DNA from: Astropecten irregularis
Taxonomy: Eukaryota; Echinodermata; Asteroidea; Paxillosida; Astropectinidae
Reading direction: 5' to 3'
Assembly: GCA_963971285.1 (NCBI GenBank)
Contig: OZ020258.1
Location: forward strand, 11,366,614 to 11,430,613
Length of the DNA: 64,000 nucleotides
The notes beneath the pieces were generated by a model, which did no database searches, was not told the DNA's origin, and worked only from the letters and a program-made list of their open reading frames with translations. The first letter of the stretch is position 1. Each line of letters starts with the position of its first letter. Positions 12,170 to 23,406 of the stretch are shown here, in pieces. Made by a program: the position numbers and the translations under genes.

Positions 12170-12721
12170 CATTCCAGGTATTTCATTTCATGATTTACTT
12201 AGCGTCGTCGGGTGAAATATGGTTAATTTTATCTTTAAGGTGTCAGATGCAGAGAGTGCCGCTTTGCATCATATACGGGTCCATGTTTTTCTTTATCACT
12301 TTCCCTCAGCTGTGCCGATCATTCTGGTTCAATTCATCACAGCGTACCATTTCCTCGGACCACGTATAGAATGCCTTGATGACACGGAAGAAGCTCACAA
12401 ATGCAGTGACATCATTGCTGGCTTGTTCTCTCTTTATGTCTTGGATAGCCTCTCTTTTTTTGCTTCATTTGACACCATGCAGATGGCGCCACCCTATGAT
12501 CTATCTGTCTCCCTCTGTTGTCTGCCTTGTCCCACATGATGAATTGACATTCACTGTTGGCTTGTGTTGAAGTGATGGCTTCGGCTGCGGCTTCGGCTTT
12601 GTCTCCATCATCCAAAAAGTTTTGCATCAAAGACGGAGCTCTGTTTTCTTCTTGCACAAAGCTGTGTTTCTACGTCCGAAAACAAAAGTCAAAAGCCTAA
12701 ATTTCGTTGATTCCTGCTATT
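12170..12721. other. Unique sequence
   Basis: No gene recognised. Overlapping 60-106 codon frames on both strands have no motif. A GGCTTCGGCTGCGGC-like patch near 12580 resembles the hexamer arms of the 6.2 kb element but lacks a partner arm. Confidence 0.5.
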
Positions 12722-12826
12722 GTCATTGAAAGGTGAATGAAGAAAATTGAATGGAGTGGGATTTGAACCTGCAATTTCAGTAAAACCGTATCAGTGCTCT
12801 ATACCAACTGAGCTATCCAACCCTAT
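12722..12826 (-). mobile_element. tRNA-derived SINE
   Basis: On the minus strand it reads GGATAGCTCAGTTGGTATAG (A box), a disrupted anticodon region, then GCAGGTTCAAATCCCACTCC (B box), and then a tail toward CACCTTTCAATGACA. The T stem is not complementary, so it is not a working tRNA. The head and tail organisation is shared with four other loci. Confidence 0.75.
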
Positions 12827-13292
12827 ATGGTGGCAGTGTGTCCAGAATTGTCAATGATCTTTGTTCGTTTGATTTCTGCTCCTTTAAAATGGATGCACAA
12901 AAGGAAGCCGGAATTGAATGTGGAGCTGAGAAGCCAGTTAAAAAAGGCCCCACAGAAATCTTGAACTCATAGTTTACGTTGCATTCTTTTAAGTTTAATA
13001 GCAATCACTCATTTTCTACTCCCACTTCCTCAATTGCAAATTGTGTCACCAGCAGGTGGGTTTTATCACCAGGTCGGGCACAATCTTGAGAACCATTGTC
13101 ATCACTATACATCAGCATCCATGCATCCGTAACATGTGTACCGTGCAGTACCATGAGCATTATTTCCTAAGGTTAACCGCATTCAAAGTGCGGTAGTGCT
13201 GTAGTTGACGGTTTGCTGCAAATGTGTTTTGATCCTTGTAAATCCCTTCAAGTTATCAAATGTGCTGCTTACATTTGTTCAGGTGAACACTT
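12827..13292. other. Unique sequence
   Basis: Nothing recognisable. Confidence 0.5.
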
Positions 13293-13629
13293 TAGGCCTT
13301 TTCACACTTTCTCCTTTTCGATCCTTGTTGAAACCAACCCGGATCCCACCCAGTTCAGCCCGGCAAGTTTTTGAACCGAATCGAAGAGATGCAACTACGT
13401 TTATGGTGAACTGGCTCATACAACACAGATCACGGTGCAAAATGCAGTATGGAACCGGGTTGAGATTTTCAATCCTGCTCCCTACCAGGGTTGATTTCGA
13501 TCCGGCTAGGCCGTCCTACCTGGGTTGGCTCAGGGTTGAAAATGTTCAAGTGTGAAAAGGGTTGAAAAAAATCTCGGGGATTTGATCCGGTTCCAACCCC
13601 CAGATTTTGGATAGTGTGAAAAGCCCTTT
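13293..13629 (+). mobile_element. MITE with GGCCTTTTCACAC ends
   Basis: The left end is TAGGCCTTTTCACACTTTC and the right end is GGATAGTGTGAAAAGCCC, an inverted match. The interior is rich in CCCGG, GGTTGA and CCGGTT words, and the element is closely similar along its full length to 35399-35752. About 337 bp, no coding capacity. The right terminus is slightly degraded. Confidence 0.88.
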
Positions 13630-14170
13630 TGAAAATCATCAGTGGAGAATAGCTAGTATACTTAATGACAAGGAGGAACATCATTGAACAGAATTCATTC
13701 ACTGTATCACTGTACACATTAGGATTATTTTCATGTATGACTTGCACTAGTAATGTAACAAGACTTCAGTCCTAATGTCCTATCCAATTGCCATGCCCGT
13801 GTAGTTGTAAATTAAAAAAAGAAATAGATGTATATCCTGTTCTGAAGAATGTGCCACTGGTGTTACTTATCAATGGAATTCTTGGGACACGGCGCCTTCC
13901 CATAAACCCCTCTCTAGTTTCTTGTCTAGCTGTCTCTTGTTCTTTTCACTTCTCACCTGGGCGTAGATATCTTTCAGTTCTGGATCATATTTAGATTGCT
14001 TCACACCCATGTGCCAAATAGCAAGTGTTAATGAGTATATCAAGACAGGTTTGATCCTCGAGACCAGAAACTTGGCTAGACAATCAATTCCTTTTCTGTT
14101 TTATTCTTTTCTTTTATACATTATCTATGTGTTTTTACAATTAGAAAAAAATAATAATAAGAAAAACAAA
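13630..14170. other. Unique sequence
   Basis: Nothing recognisable. Confidence 0.5.
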
Positions 14171-14498
14171 AGCTGTTTCGCATACAGCTAAACAGCTTCT
14201 TGTTTTTCCTTTCTTTTTTTTCTTTCCTTTCCCCCCCCCACTTTTTTCCCATAGACATAACACGGGGGTTTTCTACAAGTCATTTCTACCCTTATGCCAA
14301 TTCCGATCAACTTCATACTTGCCACATAGTTAGACCACCATCCCATGTATCTGTCTACTTGTATTGATGGACGAGTGATGATGCTCCTGATAGTTGTTTA
14401 CAACAATTAAGACACCGCTAATAGGCTATGTCTCTGTACTCGGCCAATTGTGTACATGTTTATTTTTTTATATTTTATAAAACATATGCGAAACAGCT
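14171..14498. mobile_element. Possible inverted-repeat element, AGCTGTTTCGCATA ends
   Basis: Bounded by AGCTGTTTCGCATA (14171-14184) and its perfect complement TATGCGAAACAGCT (14485-14498), 328 bp outer span. The left end continues into a local hairpin (AGCTGTTT...AAACAGCT). There is only one copy in the window, so mobility is inferred from the terminal symmetry alone. Confidence 0.5.
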
Positions 14499-14867
14499 CA
14501 GTGTTTGTTAACCAACAAACACAGATATAGTTTGTCTTTCTGTTGTACACATGATGTGTTTTTATCGTACATGTACCAGTACAAAAAAATGAGATAATTT
14601 GAAATAATAAATTGAGTGGCCATTACTTTAGGCGTGGCAGTCTGTGGGTTCATATTTCTAATGATCATGCAGGATTCACATGCAGGTAGCATCAGTTTAA
14701 TTGTTTATGATATCCAGTGAACTGCTTCAGCAACGAGAATCCACTTGACTTTTAGACAGTTTACACCCTGTCCATCACCGTTGCCATATTGCCAGCCTTT
14801 GCCAATATATGTAGTGTAAGAATTAAGAACTCGCCGTGGTACAATGTATGTTAATAGCACTGACATG
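14499..14867. other. Unique sequence
   Basis: Nothing recognisable. Confidence 0.5.
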
Positions 14868-15060
14868 GTAGTGGAACACCATTATAACAAACACACTCGG
14901 ATGCACAGAAGTTGTTTGTTTTAGTGGTTATTCGTTATAGTGAACAATGTTCATCAGGCTTTATACATTGTATATAACAATAAATTGGGAGCCAATTATG
15001 ATGTTTTGGTATATAGCCAAATGTGTGCTATACCGGTGTTCGTAGCGGTGTTCCACTGTA
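14868..15060 (+). mobile_element. Short repeat with GTGGAACACC ends (GAC family)
   Basis: Begins TAGTGGAACACCATTATAAC and ends GTAGCGGTGTTCCACTGTA, forming inverted ends. The interior TATATAGCCAAATGTGTGCT is shared with 8780-8895 and, inverted, with 35996-36189. About 193 bp, non-coding. Confidence 0.75.
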
Positions 15061-15162
15061 CTCAGTTAAATTACTCTTCTTTTCTTCTTTTGGCTGGACT
15101 TTTACAATTTAGGGTCTCTTTGAAATCTTCAACAAATCTTGAAAAAGCTTATTAAGTTAATT

Positions 15163-15260
15163 AAAGTTGAACAAAGGAAAATTGACCGGAGCGGGCTTTG
15201 AACCTGCAACCCCCAGAATACTGAACCAGCGCTTTATACAAACTGAGCATTTTCCAGTCA
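15163..15260 (-). mobile_element. tRNA-derived SINE, degenerate
   Basis: The minus strand contains AAATGCTCAGTTTGTATA (worn A box), GCAGGTTCAAAGCCCGCTCC (B box) and a tail TTCCTTTGTTCAACTTT. It is more diverged in the head than the 30.5 kb copy. Confidence 0.7.
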
Positions 15261-16150
15261 GAAACCATGAAACTACTCACATACCGCTATATATCCTGAG
15301 GATCATGTCAAGCGAGATCTTGTTGGAACAGTTTGGGCCTCTCTGCATTTTCTGTTTCCGAAATGTTTCGTCCCATTTGCAAATATCCTTTTTTCAATTT
15401 TGCACATTGGACTATTAATGTCTACTGTTTCACTTATTATTAAATATTAAGTATCAATGTACAATGGACCAATGAGCTATCTTCTTTTGACCTTCAAGCA
15501 GAGGGCGCTCTAAGTATAGATGATGTTTTGTGCATCTTGCAGGAATATAATGGGTGGGGCATACCGGTAATGGATCAGTCACTTGTGTTGAGGTTCATGT
15601 ATTATAATGCTGATGAGAGTGTCTTCAGTACTTTCAGAAGTTGTAAAATATCTCTTCCATCTTTAAAAGGTGAAAATAATGAGTTTTAAATTGATGTATT
15701 GCGCAGAAAAGAAATTCATTAATTGATAATTGATGTTCAATAGTTTTTGAGTTATTGTTAGCTGATGGTAATCAAATTTAATTTGAATGAGTTTTTGAAT
15801 CAAACAGATTGACATTATAACCTGGATTTGAACTAGTAACTAATTAGAGCCTGAGAATTAATTAAACACAAATGTGAACCCAGCTGAATTTAACATTGGG
15901 AAATATTCAGTTCTCGTAATGGAGTCAAGAAAAAGCAAAGGAACTAAACAGCCACTGAAGTAATAGACTTACAATTTTGTGATGGATTTATCATTTGAAC
16001 AGATTGAACCCCAGAATTCACCCCAGAGGGTCCTACAAAATTATTTATTCAACCTCAAAAAGAAATACAATACAGAACAAGAACAAGAACATTGATGTTG
16101 AAACAAAACCCAGCAAAAAAAACATGCAAAGGAGCACAAAAAGATAATTA
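15261..16150. other. Unique AT-rich sequence
   Basis: No gene. The 83-codon frame entering from the SINE has no motif. Confidence 0.5.
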
Positions 16151-16193
16151 ATTTTAATCATAATTATAATTAAATTATAATTATGATTATAAT
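16151..16193. repeat. Near-perfect AT palindrome
   Basis: The arms ATTTTAATCATAATTATAAT and AATTATAATTATGATTATAA are complementary with about one mismatch per arm across ~43 bp. This has strong cruciform potential in very AT-rich surroundings. Confidence 0.85.
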
Positions 16194-16844
16194 GGAGGGC
16201 GGCTAGACAAGCATAACAGCAAAGTTAAGAGAAATGAAAAAAAAAACTTAAGTGTGAAAAAGAAGAGCTGGCATCTTCCAGTGAAGGTTCAGAATTAATT
16301 TCGCTTTTTATTTGTTGTTTTTCTTTGCTTATAACATAAATCGAAGCCTGAATTACATGTAGATCATCACACAATGCCCCTAACTGTACTTTGTGGTTGT
16401 ACAACTAACAAATTATTCACACAAACAACTGGAGGTGAATTACACGTACCACCCAAGTGCCTATTGTAAGCTATAGCATAATTCATGTGAGGACGATTGA
16501 CTGTTTTGCTAACCAAGCAGAGCCAATTGCTTAATCAGGCTTGGCGGAGTCTTGCTGATCTTGGCTAATCAACCATACACGCGGTATTGTGGAAGCTACA
16601 AATCTTGTTAGACTTGGAAGGCACTTGTTGCCTAATCAGGCATAAAGGATTGCTTAATCGGGCTTGATGGGGGTTTATTTAGTCTGGGGCTTTTTGATCT
16701 TTTACGGGATTGATGCCGCTTCAGTTGAGCGATCTCATTAGATTTTTGTTTGTGTGTGGGAACGTCTGGTTGGAGGCTATTTTGTAGCAGGTTGTTGGTG
16801 GGAAAATGAATTGATTATTAGTGGTTGAAGGAACTGCGTTGAGG
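16194..16844. promoter_or_regulatory. Candidate regulatory interval with four TAATC sites
   Basis: Four TAATC words lie within 131 bp: TTAATCAGG (16531-16539), CTAATCAAC (16565-16573), CTAATCAGG (16632-16640) and TTAATCGGG (16654-16662). Three are embedded in the same larger context, GC(T/C)TAATC(A/G)GGC. A homotypic cluster like this is typical of homeodomain-bound enhancers, but it could also be a remnant of a local repeat. Confidence 0.35.
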
Positions 16845-16875
16845 CATAGAGCTACAAACTGTTTGTAGCTCTATG
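16845..16875. repeat. Perfect 15-bp hairpin flanked by a direct repeat
   Basis: CATAGAGCTACAAAC and its exact complement GTTTGTAGCTCTATG are separated by a single T. Immediately outside, GTTGAGG occurs on both sides. No T-run follows, so it does not look like a terminator. Confidence 0.9.
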
Positions 16876-17694
16876 GTTGAGGCATGGAGGTAGAAGTGGT
16901 TGGGGCATTGGCATAATGCACATTGCCATATAAGACCAATGAGTTTTGTATATGTTCGTCATTTCTTAAAAAGAAAAATGGATGGCAGGCTTTATGTCTG
17001 TCTGTTAAATCTGTAGTCAGTTTTTGTTTTGAAAGGGATCATTCTTTCCAATTATTTTTCAGAATGATAAGTATAAATCTTTCCCATGGAAATTGTTAAT
17101 GGAATCGGGTTGTTGTTTTTATAACAAGAAACCAGTCAATGAAGTTTTGTGGTTTTGTTTGATTTTGCGATTTTGTGCAGTTAATTTTGATTGGTTTGCC
17201 ATGATCATGGCGTTATTGAAAGTGGCTGGTGTTTTAAGGTTTATGGAATATAATTACAGGGGAACTAATATGCTTTAATTATGAATATGTCTAGTTTTTT
17301 TAGGGGAATGGGTTTTTCTGGCAGGATTCCCAAAAGACTTCTCAGTATGAGACACAGGCGAAATAAATCACGTCGAGTTTTGATGGACGACCCATTGTTT
17401 TCACAAGCAAGACTTATCAGTGCAATTTTGTTGTCGTGCTTGCAGCTCTATATGGAATCGGTCCCCTTGATTAAATAAGATTATACGAGCGCACTATTCT
17501 AATCCGACCATCGTTGCCGTATCCATTGGATGGTTTAAGCACTTGAACACATGAGATGAGGTTCTTCAGTCGAGACGACATGACACAACTTGGAGAGTGT
17601 AAATACAACAGAGAATGAAATAATTGTTCTGCTTGCCTCTTCTCAGGCCAAAATTTTGCCCGGAGACACAGGAAGTTTAATAATAAAAAAAAAA

Positions 17695-17818
17695 AATTGT
17701 GGAGAGAGAATGCGCAGAAAAAAAAAAGGACAGCAGTTTGCTGTTGGTTTTTCGTTTTGGGAATGTACGCCTTTTTTTTTTCTTTTTTTTTCTTCTTCTT
17801 TTGGCGTCATGGAAGATT
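17695..17818. repeat. Poly-A/G then poly-T/C low-complexity tract
   Basis: An A/G-rich run containing GCGCAGAAAAAAAAAAGGAC is followed by a long T/C run with TTCTTCTTC blocks. Confidence 0.8.
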
Positions 17819-18034
17819 CCAAGCAAATCACCTGCGTATTCTGGGCCCTTTGTTTTCCTTCCCTCCGTCTCCTCAAAAGAAACCCCTCCGCTCCTGTCTT
17901 CCTCTTTTCTCTCGGCCAAATTGCTTGCTCCTGCAAGCTGGGCCTCCATAGCAACCCGACACCAACATGCCCGGGGCAATCGGCGCTACTCAGCCCGAGA
18001 AAAAATTGGCAAGCACACGCTAAGGGAGAATGCC

Positions 18035-18162
18035 AGGGACAGAAAGAGGTAGAAAGAGAGAGGAGAGAGAGGAACGGAGGTAGAGAGATGGTGAACTGAA
18101 AAGAAAAAAAAAATTGAGGAAGGCAAGAAGGTAGGGAGCGCGAGAGAAGAAAAAAACAGCAG
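18035..18162. repeat. Homopurine (GA-rich) tract
   Basis: About 130 bp of almost pure G and A on the plus strand, including GAGAGAGGAGAGAGAGG and GAAAAGAAAAAAAAAATTGAGG. Tracts like this are known to adopt triplex (H-DNA) structures and to give spurious long frames. Confidence 0.85.
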
Positions 18163-19274
18163 CAGTGAGATTCCAACTGAAGGATTGAGACGGCATGCAA
18201 CCACACAGTTCTGCATTGGTGCCTGTTTTGTACTTCCTGGGCCCCTTCTTCACGCCCGGCCAAGGCTTACCTGAGCTCTTCCTTCTGGAAGTCAGGCATT
18301 GCTGAAGCACCCTCATGTCTTTCTAGGAGGCCCATACATTTTGTACAATAGGTTCTAGTTACAGCATTGGAGAGGGCTGAAGAGGGTCTGGGACAGTATC
18401 AAGCTACACCAGCAACCCGGCCGTGTAATGGATCCACACCGTGATCATGCCAACCCAAAAATGAAGAGGATATCGTAGTACACGCATCAGATGCTACTAC
18501 ACTCCTTGCACCATGACCAGTCCCCCCACCACCATCAAAAAAAAAAATCTCGATACATTCACAGTGTTTAAGTTTAGATTTCCAAAATATCACAGAAAGA
18601 GAGAGTAAAAAGGAACAAGATAGATGGAAAGAAATGAAAGGCGAACTCGTTAAAATCACATCGGTGGTATCACTTAACCACCTTGGCGTGTTTTGTCTGA
18701 AAATCTGTTGAATATGTGGGGTAGAACGGGTACGGAATTAGAGATATTGTAAAAAAGGGGGGGTAGGATAGGCTAGGGTATGAAGTACTGATCGAGTTTA
18801 GCTTTGGATGTTTGTCAATGGGGTGCATTCGGGTGATAGTGGTGTGCATGCGAGCAGTTGGAGTGAGTATCGGATGAAGGGGGCTCAGTGTTTTGGCATG
18901 CAAGCATGACATCTCCAGCATGGAGTTGGGTTTTATTGCTGCATTAAGCCACGGAGGAGATGATTTCTCAATGCGGGACAGGTAACCAGACCCACCGCAC
19001 TAAATGATTTACCCAATGAATTCTTAACAAATTTCCAGCTAGGGGCAAGTAACAAATGGAGTGTTTATACTGCCCCGGCATGGGTATCATAATGGCATTG
19101 CAAGAAGACCATGTCTTTCTGTATTATTCAGCACATCTCCAGTGGACGTTGCACTCAATTTCTATTACCATTTAAGCGAATTGAATGGTCTATTGTCGAA
19201 TAACCTGGCAGAATTCTCCCCCCAAAAAAATTCCATTTATCTTTGAGCAGTCCTGCAGCTCTTGATTCATTTTC

Positions 19275-19619
19275 AAGGTAGTATCATACTTTGGTAAGAA
19301 ACCAAAACAGAAATGTTCACAGATTTACGTATAACTAATACAGGGTATGAAGATGGTGCTGGTAGAAACATACCGTTAAATTTTTTCCACCTGAAATGGT
19401 GTATTTATCCAGAAATTAGTAAAACAACGACCGAAAATCTTTTAAAAGATGAAAAATAAAAGAGAAAAGACTTAAGGAATACTGTTTTCTCCAAAAAGTG
19501 GGCAACTATGCGTATGGGACTGAAATTTTCACAGATGACTGTCACTGTATCTGTCTTGATATTTTTGCCCATGGATCTGTACTTCTTTGATAAAAACTAA
19601 AGTGTGATACTATCTTTAA
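19275..19619 (+). mobile_element. TTAA-type MITE, subfamily A
   Basis: Begins AAGGTAGTATCATACTTTGG and ends AAAGTGTGATACTATCTTTAA. The left TTAA is replaced by TTTC, so one edge has mutated. The GATCTTTTAAAAGATC palindrome is shortened here to CTTTTAAAAGATG. Confidence 0.9.
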
Positions 19620-20220
19620 TAGTAGCATTTGATTGAAACTAAGGATAGAATCAATATGCCATTGAATACACATTCCCAAAATAAACTGAAATTCAGGTAT
19701 TTTTTTGCCAGTAATAGATTATTCAATGACACTAATAGAAATTGTATCAATGAAACCAACAAAATCTGTTATACTTATTATGGTCAGACAAACAGTGTAT
19801 GAAAAATGTTACCCTTTGGTGTTTTAGAAAAGAAAGAAATACTTTGGCAAAGATGCCACGAAGACGTTTGATTTGGAATCTGGCAATTGTTAACATTTGG
19901 TGAAAATGTCATGGCAAAGGTCAGCGCATATGAGGGGAACCCCTTGGTGTGAGAGATGTGCTCCAACAGCGACAGTGTGCCTCTTGTCAAGGTGAAATGA
20001 TTTTATACACTGTACCTACAATTGACTCATGGAGGAACATGTGTGATTGTGCATACTTATAGATGCCTTTCTCTGGGTCCCCCATCTTAGAATTACAAAT
20101 GCCGTGTACTTCACGAACAAAGGCGAAAAGAAGACGTAGAAAGGGTGATAAATTCCCGGCTTTCATTTCTAGTTTTTGTTTTCTCCTTCTTTTTCTTTTC
20201 CCCGTCGCATTGTTTTTATA
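19620..20220. other. Unique sequence
   Basis: Nothing recognisable. Confidence 0.5.
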
Positions 20221-20460
20221 TTCCACGGTATCTAACCATATGCTAATCAAGCCTGAAACCTAGCCCAGCTTTCATTTGCATAACTGCCTCATTACAAGGT
20301 CGAAATATGCGGCCGTTGCACTAATTTGCCCTCATGCAAAATGCAAAGGCATCTCGCAGCGAATGGGAGAACATGTCCATACTTAAGGCCTTGCCTCGGG
20401 CAATAGAGTTGCAGGCTACGGGAGGGGAGGTGAAACAGCCGCACGGCGGACAAGGGAAAC
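20221..20460. promoter_or_regulatory. Candidate regulatory interval with octamer-like words
   Basis: Contains a canonical octamer ATTTGCAT (20274-20281). Related words nearby are ATGCTAATC (20240-20248), CTAATTTGC (20321-20329), CATGCAAAATGCAAAG (20333-20348) and ATATGCGG. ATTTGCAT/ATGCAAAT is the known POU-domain site. Function is inferred from clustering only. Confidence 0.35.
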
Positions 20461-21209
20461 CCGTGCTTCTCTTTTCTTTTTTTCTCTCTCTTTCTTGTAT
20501 TCCCTCTTATTCCCCCAGCCCGAAAGACTGGCAAATCAGAGAGGTATTCCCTTCTTATCTGAAGCTGTATGCTAAAGAGGATTTGGGTATTAGAGCGGGG
20601 GATCAGTCCACGGATAGCAGGATGAAGATGTCTCCTTTCATCCCAGGGGAAGGGGATTGCAAGGGGGGGACTTCTTCTTCTTATTCTTCTTCTCCGTCTT
20701 CTTCTTCTTTTTTGGGGTTTGGGAGGTTTGAATGAAGTCAACTAGTTCAGGGGATAAGGGATATAAAGCTGCACAGTAAGTTCTCTCTCGTACGTTTTGA
20801 TTGGAGTTTTTTTTAAAGCGTGTCCGTGGCAATTGGAAGGAACTTCCTTAATATTAAACTATGGTGTGTTTAGGACAATAACAAAACAAGGAAACAAATA
20901 AACAAAACAAAGAAAATTCCAATTTTTTAAAATGGATCCGATCACCACCTGTAAATCAAATGCGCCGCAGTGATCATTGAGTTGTATTTGAACAAACTTA
21001 CCCTAATTAAGGAGCGTGTATTAACTTGATTGCTACAGAAACACAGTTACAAAAATAGGAAAAGGTGAAAAATCACACATTCTTGTACAAACTTGAGAGT
21101 TTTACAAATACTGTCAACTAGTTTCTTTTAATAATGGAAAGAGATATATAAAATATTATTTGAAAAATGAAATGAAAAATAAATAAAACCAATGTAAATA
21201 TAAATTTCT
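20461..21209. other. Unique sequence with CTT tract
   Basis: No gene recognised. The 149-codon minus frame (20292-20741) is driven by arginine/lysine codons from the CTT run. Confidence 0.55.
20670..20713. repeat. (CTT)n imperfect microsatellite
   Basis: CTT/TTC units with interruptions (TTATTC, TCCGTC). Confidence 0.9.
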
Positions 21210-21284
21210 GTGAACTGCTCACCAACCAAAATAATTATCTGAAATATCCTAAGAGTTAGGAGGGCTTTCTAGCAAAATCTTTCT
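21210..21284 (-). repeat. Diverged HL2 dispersed repeat fragment
   Basis: AACTGCTCACCAACCAAAAT, then CTGAAATAT, GAGTTAGGAGGGC, and TAGCAAAATCTTTCTC follow the HL2 order but with many substitutions. The hammerhead-like segment is lost by deletion between GGGC and TAGCA. Confidence 0.55.
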
Positions 21285-23040
21285 CCTTTTTTCATTCTTT
21301 GAGAGGGATCGCTAAAACTGAAATGTCAGACCCTCCTAATTAAGCAAAACTTCAAAAGTAATGAAAGAATAACTATGTGTAGGAGAAGGCCTATTTATTA
21401 TAAGACTGAGAGGTTGAACTCCTTCTTCCTGTGCTCCTCCCTAAAATCTTGAGGGTAAAAAATTCTCTGAGAAACATACAAACGACACGGGCCTAATGTA
21501 GCCATAGTTGCTCCAGAACTGTCCGCTATTCTTGCACGGTAGGAATTAGACCCACTGGAGCAATATAGTTCATTTTTGACGGACCCATAAAATATGCGTC
21601 CTGACAGCTGCACAATAGGCTACATTAATCTAAACCTTCCCTTTCTGTTACTAATCACTTCTGCCCCCAGGAAAACCATTTTTGATTACAAACACCATTA
21701 TTGCTTTGACGTGTGGGTTTGTGAGTGGAAACTAGGGGTGCATTATACACACAGTGATGACTGTCAAATATCAGGTAACAATCTCGGTATGCATTATTTT
21801 TTATTTTTCCCGCAGCACAACTTTCTTCTTTCGTTTCAGAATGATCAAACTTGATGTCTCCGGACGAAAATGAAACAGGGAAACGATAGTCTTATTTATA
21901 TTATGTTGTACTGTAGCTCACTTGACAGCACTTTTGAAGCTTTCTTTTTATGTACATGTACATGTATACTGTAAAAGAGGAAGCTAATGGTTAACATTTG
22001 TGGTTGACATGACTTTATGAATGAAAATTTTGGAGATTTTTAAACCAAGTCAGCAACAACATTATCATATTATCCGTTGGCACTTGTAAAATAAACGCTG
22101 ATGAATTACAATTTATATTTCCATGGTAATCAATGACAGATAAGGTCATGTATACTATTTCCCTTCCATTTTCTGGCTTTGCTTTAAAAATATGCCGCTC
22201 TTTACTAAAAGAAAAAAGTCCATATATTTGTTTCTTTCAAACATGGACTCCCCTCCTCTCATCCTCGGAGATTAAGAAGAGGAAGAAGATATTTTGAAAC
22301 ATATGTTTTCAAACCTTGCCACAACAAAAGGAAGAGGATATTAAACTAGCGATTACTGAAAACCCAGTGGTTTTAAACAAGCAGCAATTTATTAAAAAGT
22401 ACAACCTATAATGTAAACAAAAAACAACAAAGAAGATGAGGAATCTAAGAAGAAGAAGAAAATGATGATGTTTGAATTGTATGTTTGCCGGCCTTGCGAG
22501 ATCCACTCCACGTAGTCTCAACTAGCCTCGGCAGGCTAGCCGTGGCTAGGCGGCGTGTCCCTCTCCCTCTGAAAGACCCCCTGATGATGACGACAGACCG
22601 AGCGACCAAACAACCGTAGTGGCCGGTCTTTTTTTTTTCATTTTTGCTGCGGCCCAGCCACCTGAGCCTTGGCATATCTTGGGGCCATTAGTGCCAGCTC
22701 AGTCTCGCCCCAGCCCCAGCCATGCAGGACACTCTCCTCTTGTTCTCCTCACTGAGAAGGGGATGCACAATCCGTGCAGATACTGGATAAGAGAGAGAGA
22801 AAGAGAGGGAAAAAATTAACCTTGCTGTCAACGGCCCCAGTTGAGTGAATGAAGGAAGAGGATTTTATTTTGTATTTTATGCGAGAGAGAAAGATAGTCA
22901 TTCAGTGTGCATCTCTGTCTTGTACATTGTGTAGTATCTCACACTAAATTCTTACCTTGCAATTAGATGCTGTGTACATGTGTGGTGGTACATTACACTT
23001 GTTTTAATACTTCCCATCTCCCTATGTGAAATCTACAGAA
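21285..23040. other. Unique sequence with GC-rich patch
   Basis: No gene recognised. Bases ~22500-22760 are GC-rich with CpGs and a GA microsatellite follows at about 22790-22810. The short frames match nothing I know. Confidence 0.5.
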
Positions 23041-23406
23041 TAAAGATAATTTCAGACTTTGGTTTTTGTCAAAGAAATACAGATTCATGGGCAAAAATAT
23101 CAAGAAAGATACAGTAACAGTCATCTGTGAAATTTTCAGTTCCATACGGTGCCCACTTTTTGAGAAAACCGTGAAAAATGGCCTCAGTATTTCTTAAGTC
23201 TTTCCTCTTGTGTTTTTTATCTTTAAAAGATCAAAAATAATTTTGGTCTCTGGTTTTACTCTTTTCTGGATAAATACAGCATTTCAGGCAGAACAATTTT
23301 AACAGCATTTATGTTTCTACCATCACCATCTTTATACCCTGTAAGTTATACGTAAATCTGTGGAGATGTCTGTTTCGGTATGCAACCAAAGTATGCTACT
23401 ACCTTT
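23041..23406 (-). mobile_element. TTAA-type MITE, subfamily A
   Basis: Reverse-oriented copy. It starts TAAAGATAATTTCAGACTTT and ends CCAAAGTATGCTACTACCTT. It contains the complements of the family phrases, e.g. CTGTGAAATTTTCAG and CACCATCTTTATACCCTG. The ends are worn, suggesting an older insertion than the 58.9 kb copy. Confidence 0.88.

Larger units (their letters stand above)
16876..19274. other. Unique sequence with strong purine/pyrimidine tracts
   Basis: No gene recognised. The 206-codon minus frame (17643-18263) and its overlapping neighbours are made of F, S, L, K and R runs from homopurine/homopyrimidine DNA. Bases 17750-18000 include a CpG-containing stretch. Bases 18400-18540 and 18930-19030 are mildly GC-richer. 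Confidence 0.55.

Noticed and set aside
16845..16875. Rho-independent terminator
   Set aside because: Not a bacterial context, the loop is one base and no T-run follows.
17643..18263. 206-codon minus-strand open frame, the longest in the window
   Set aside because: Composed of F/S/L and R/K runs arising from homopurine/homopyrimidine tracts, with long frames on the opposite strand too. No domain.
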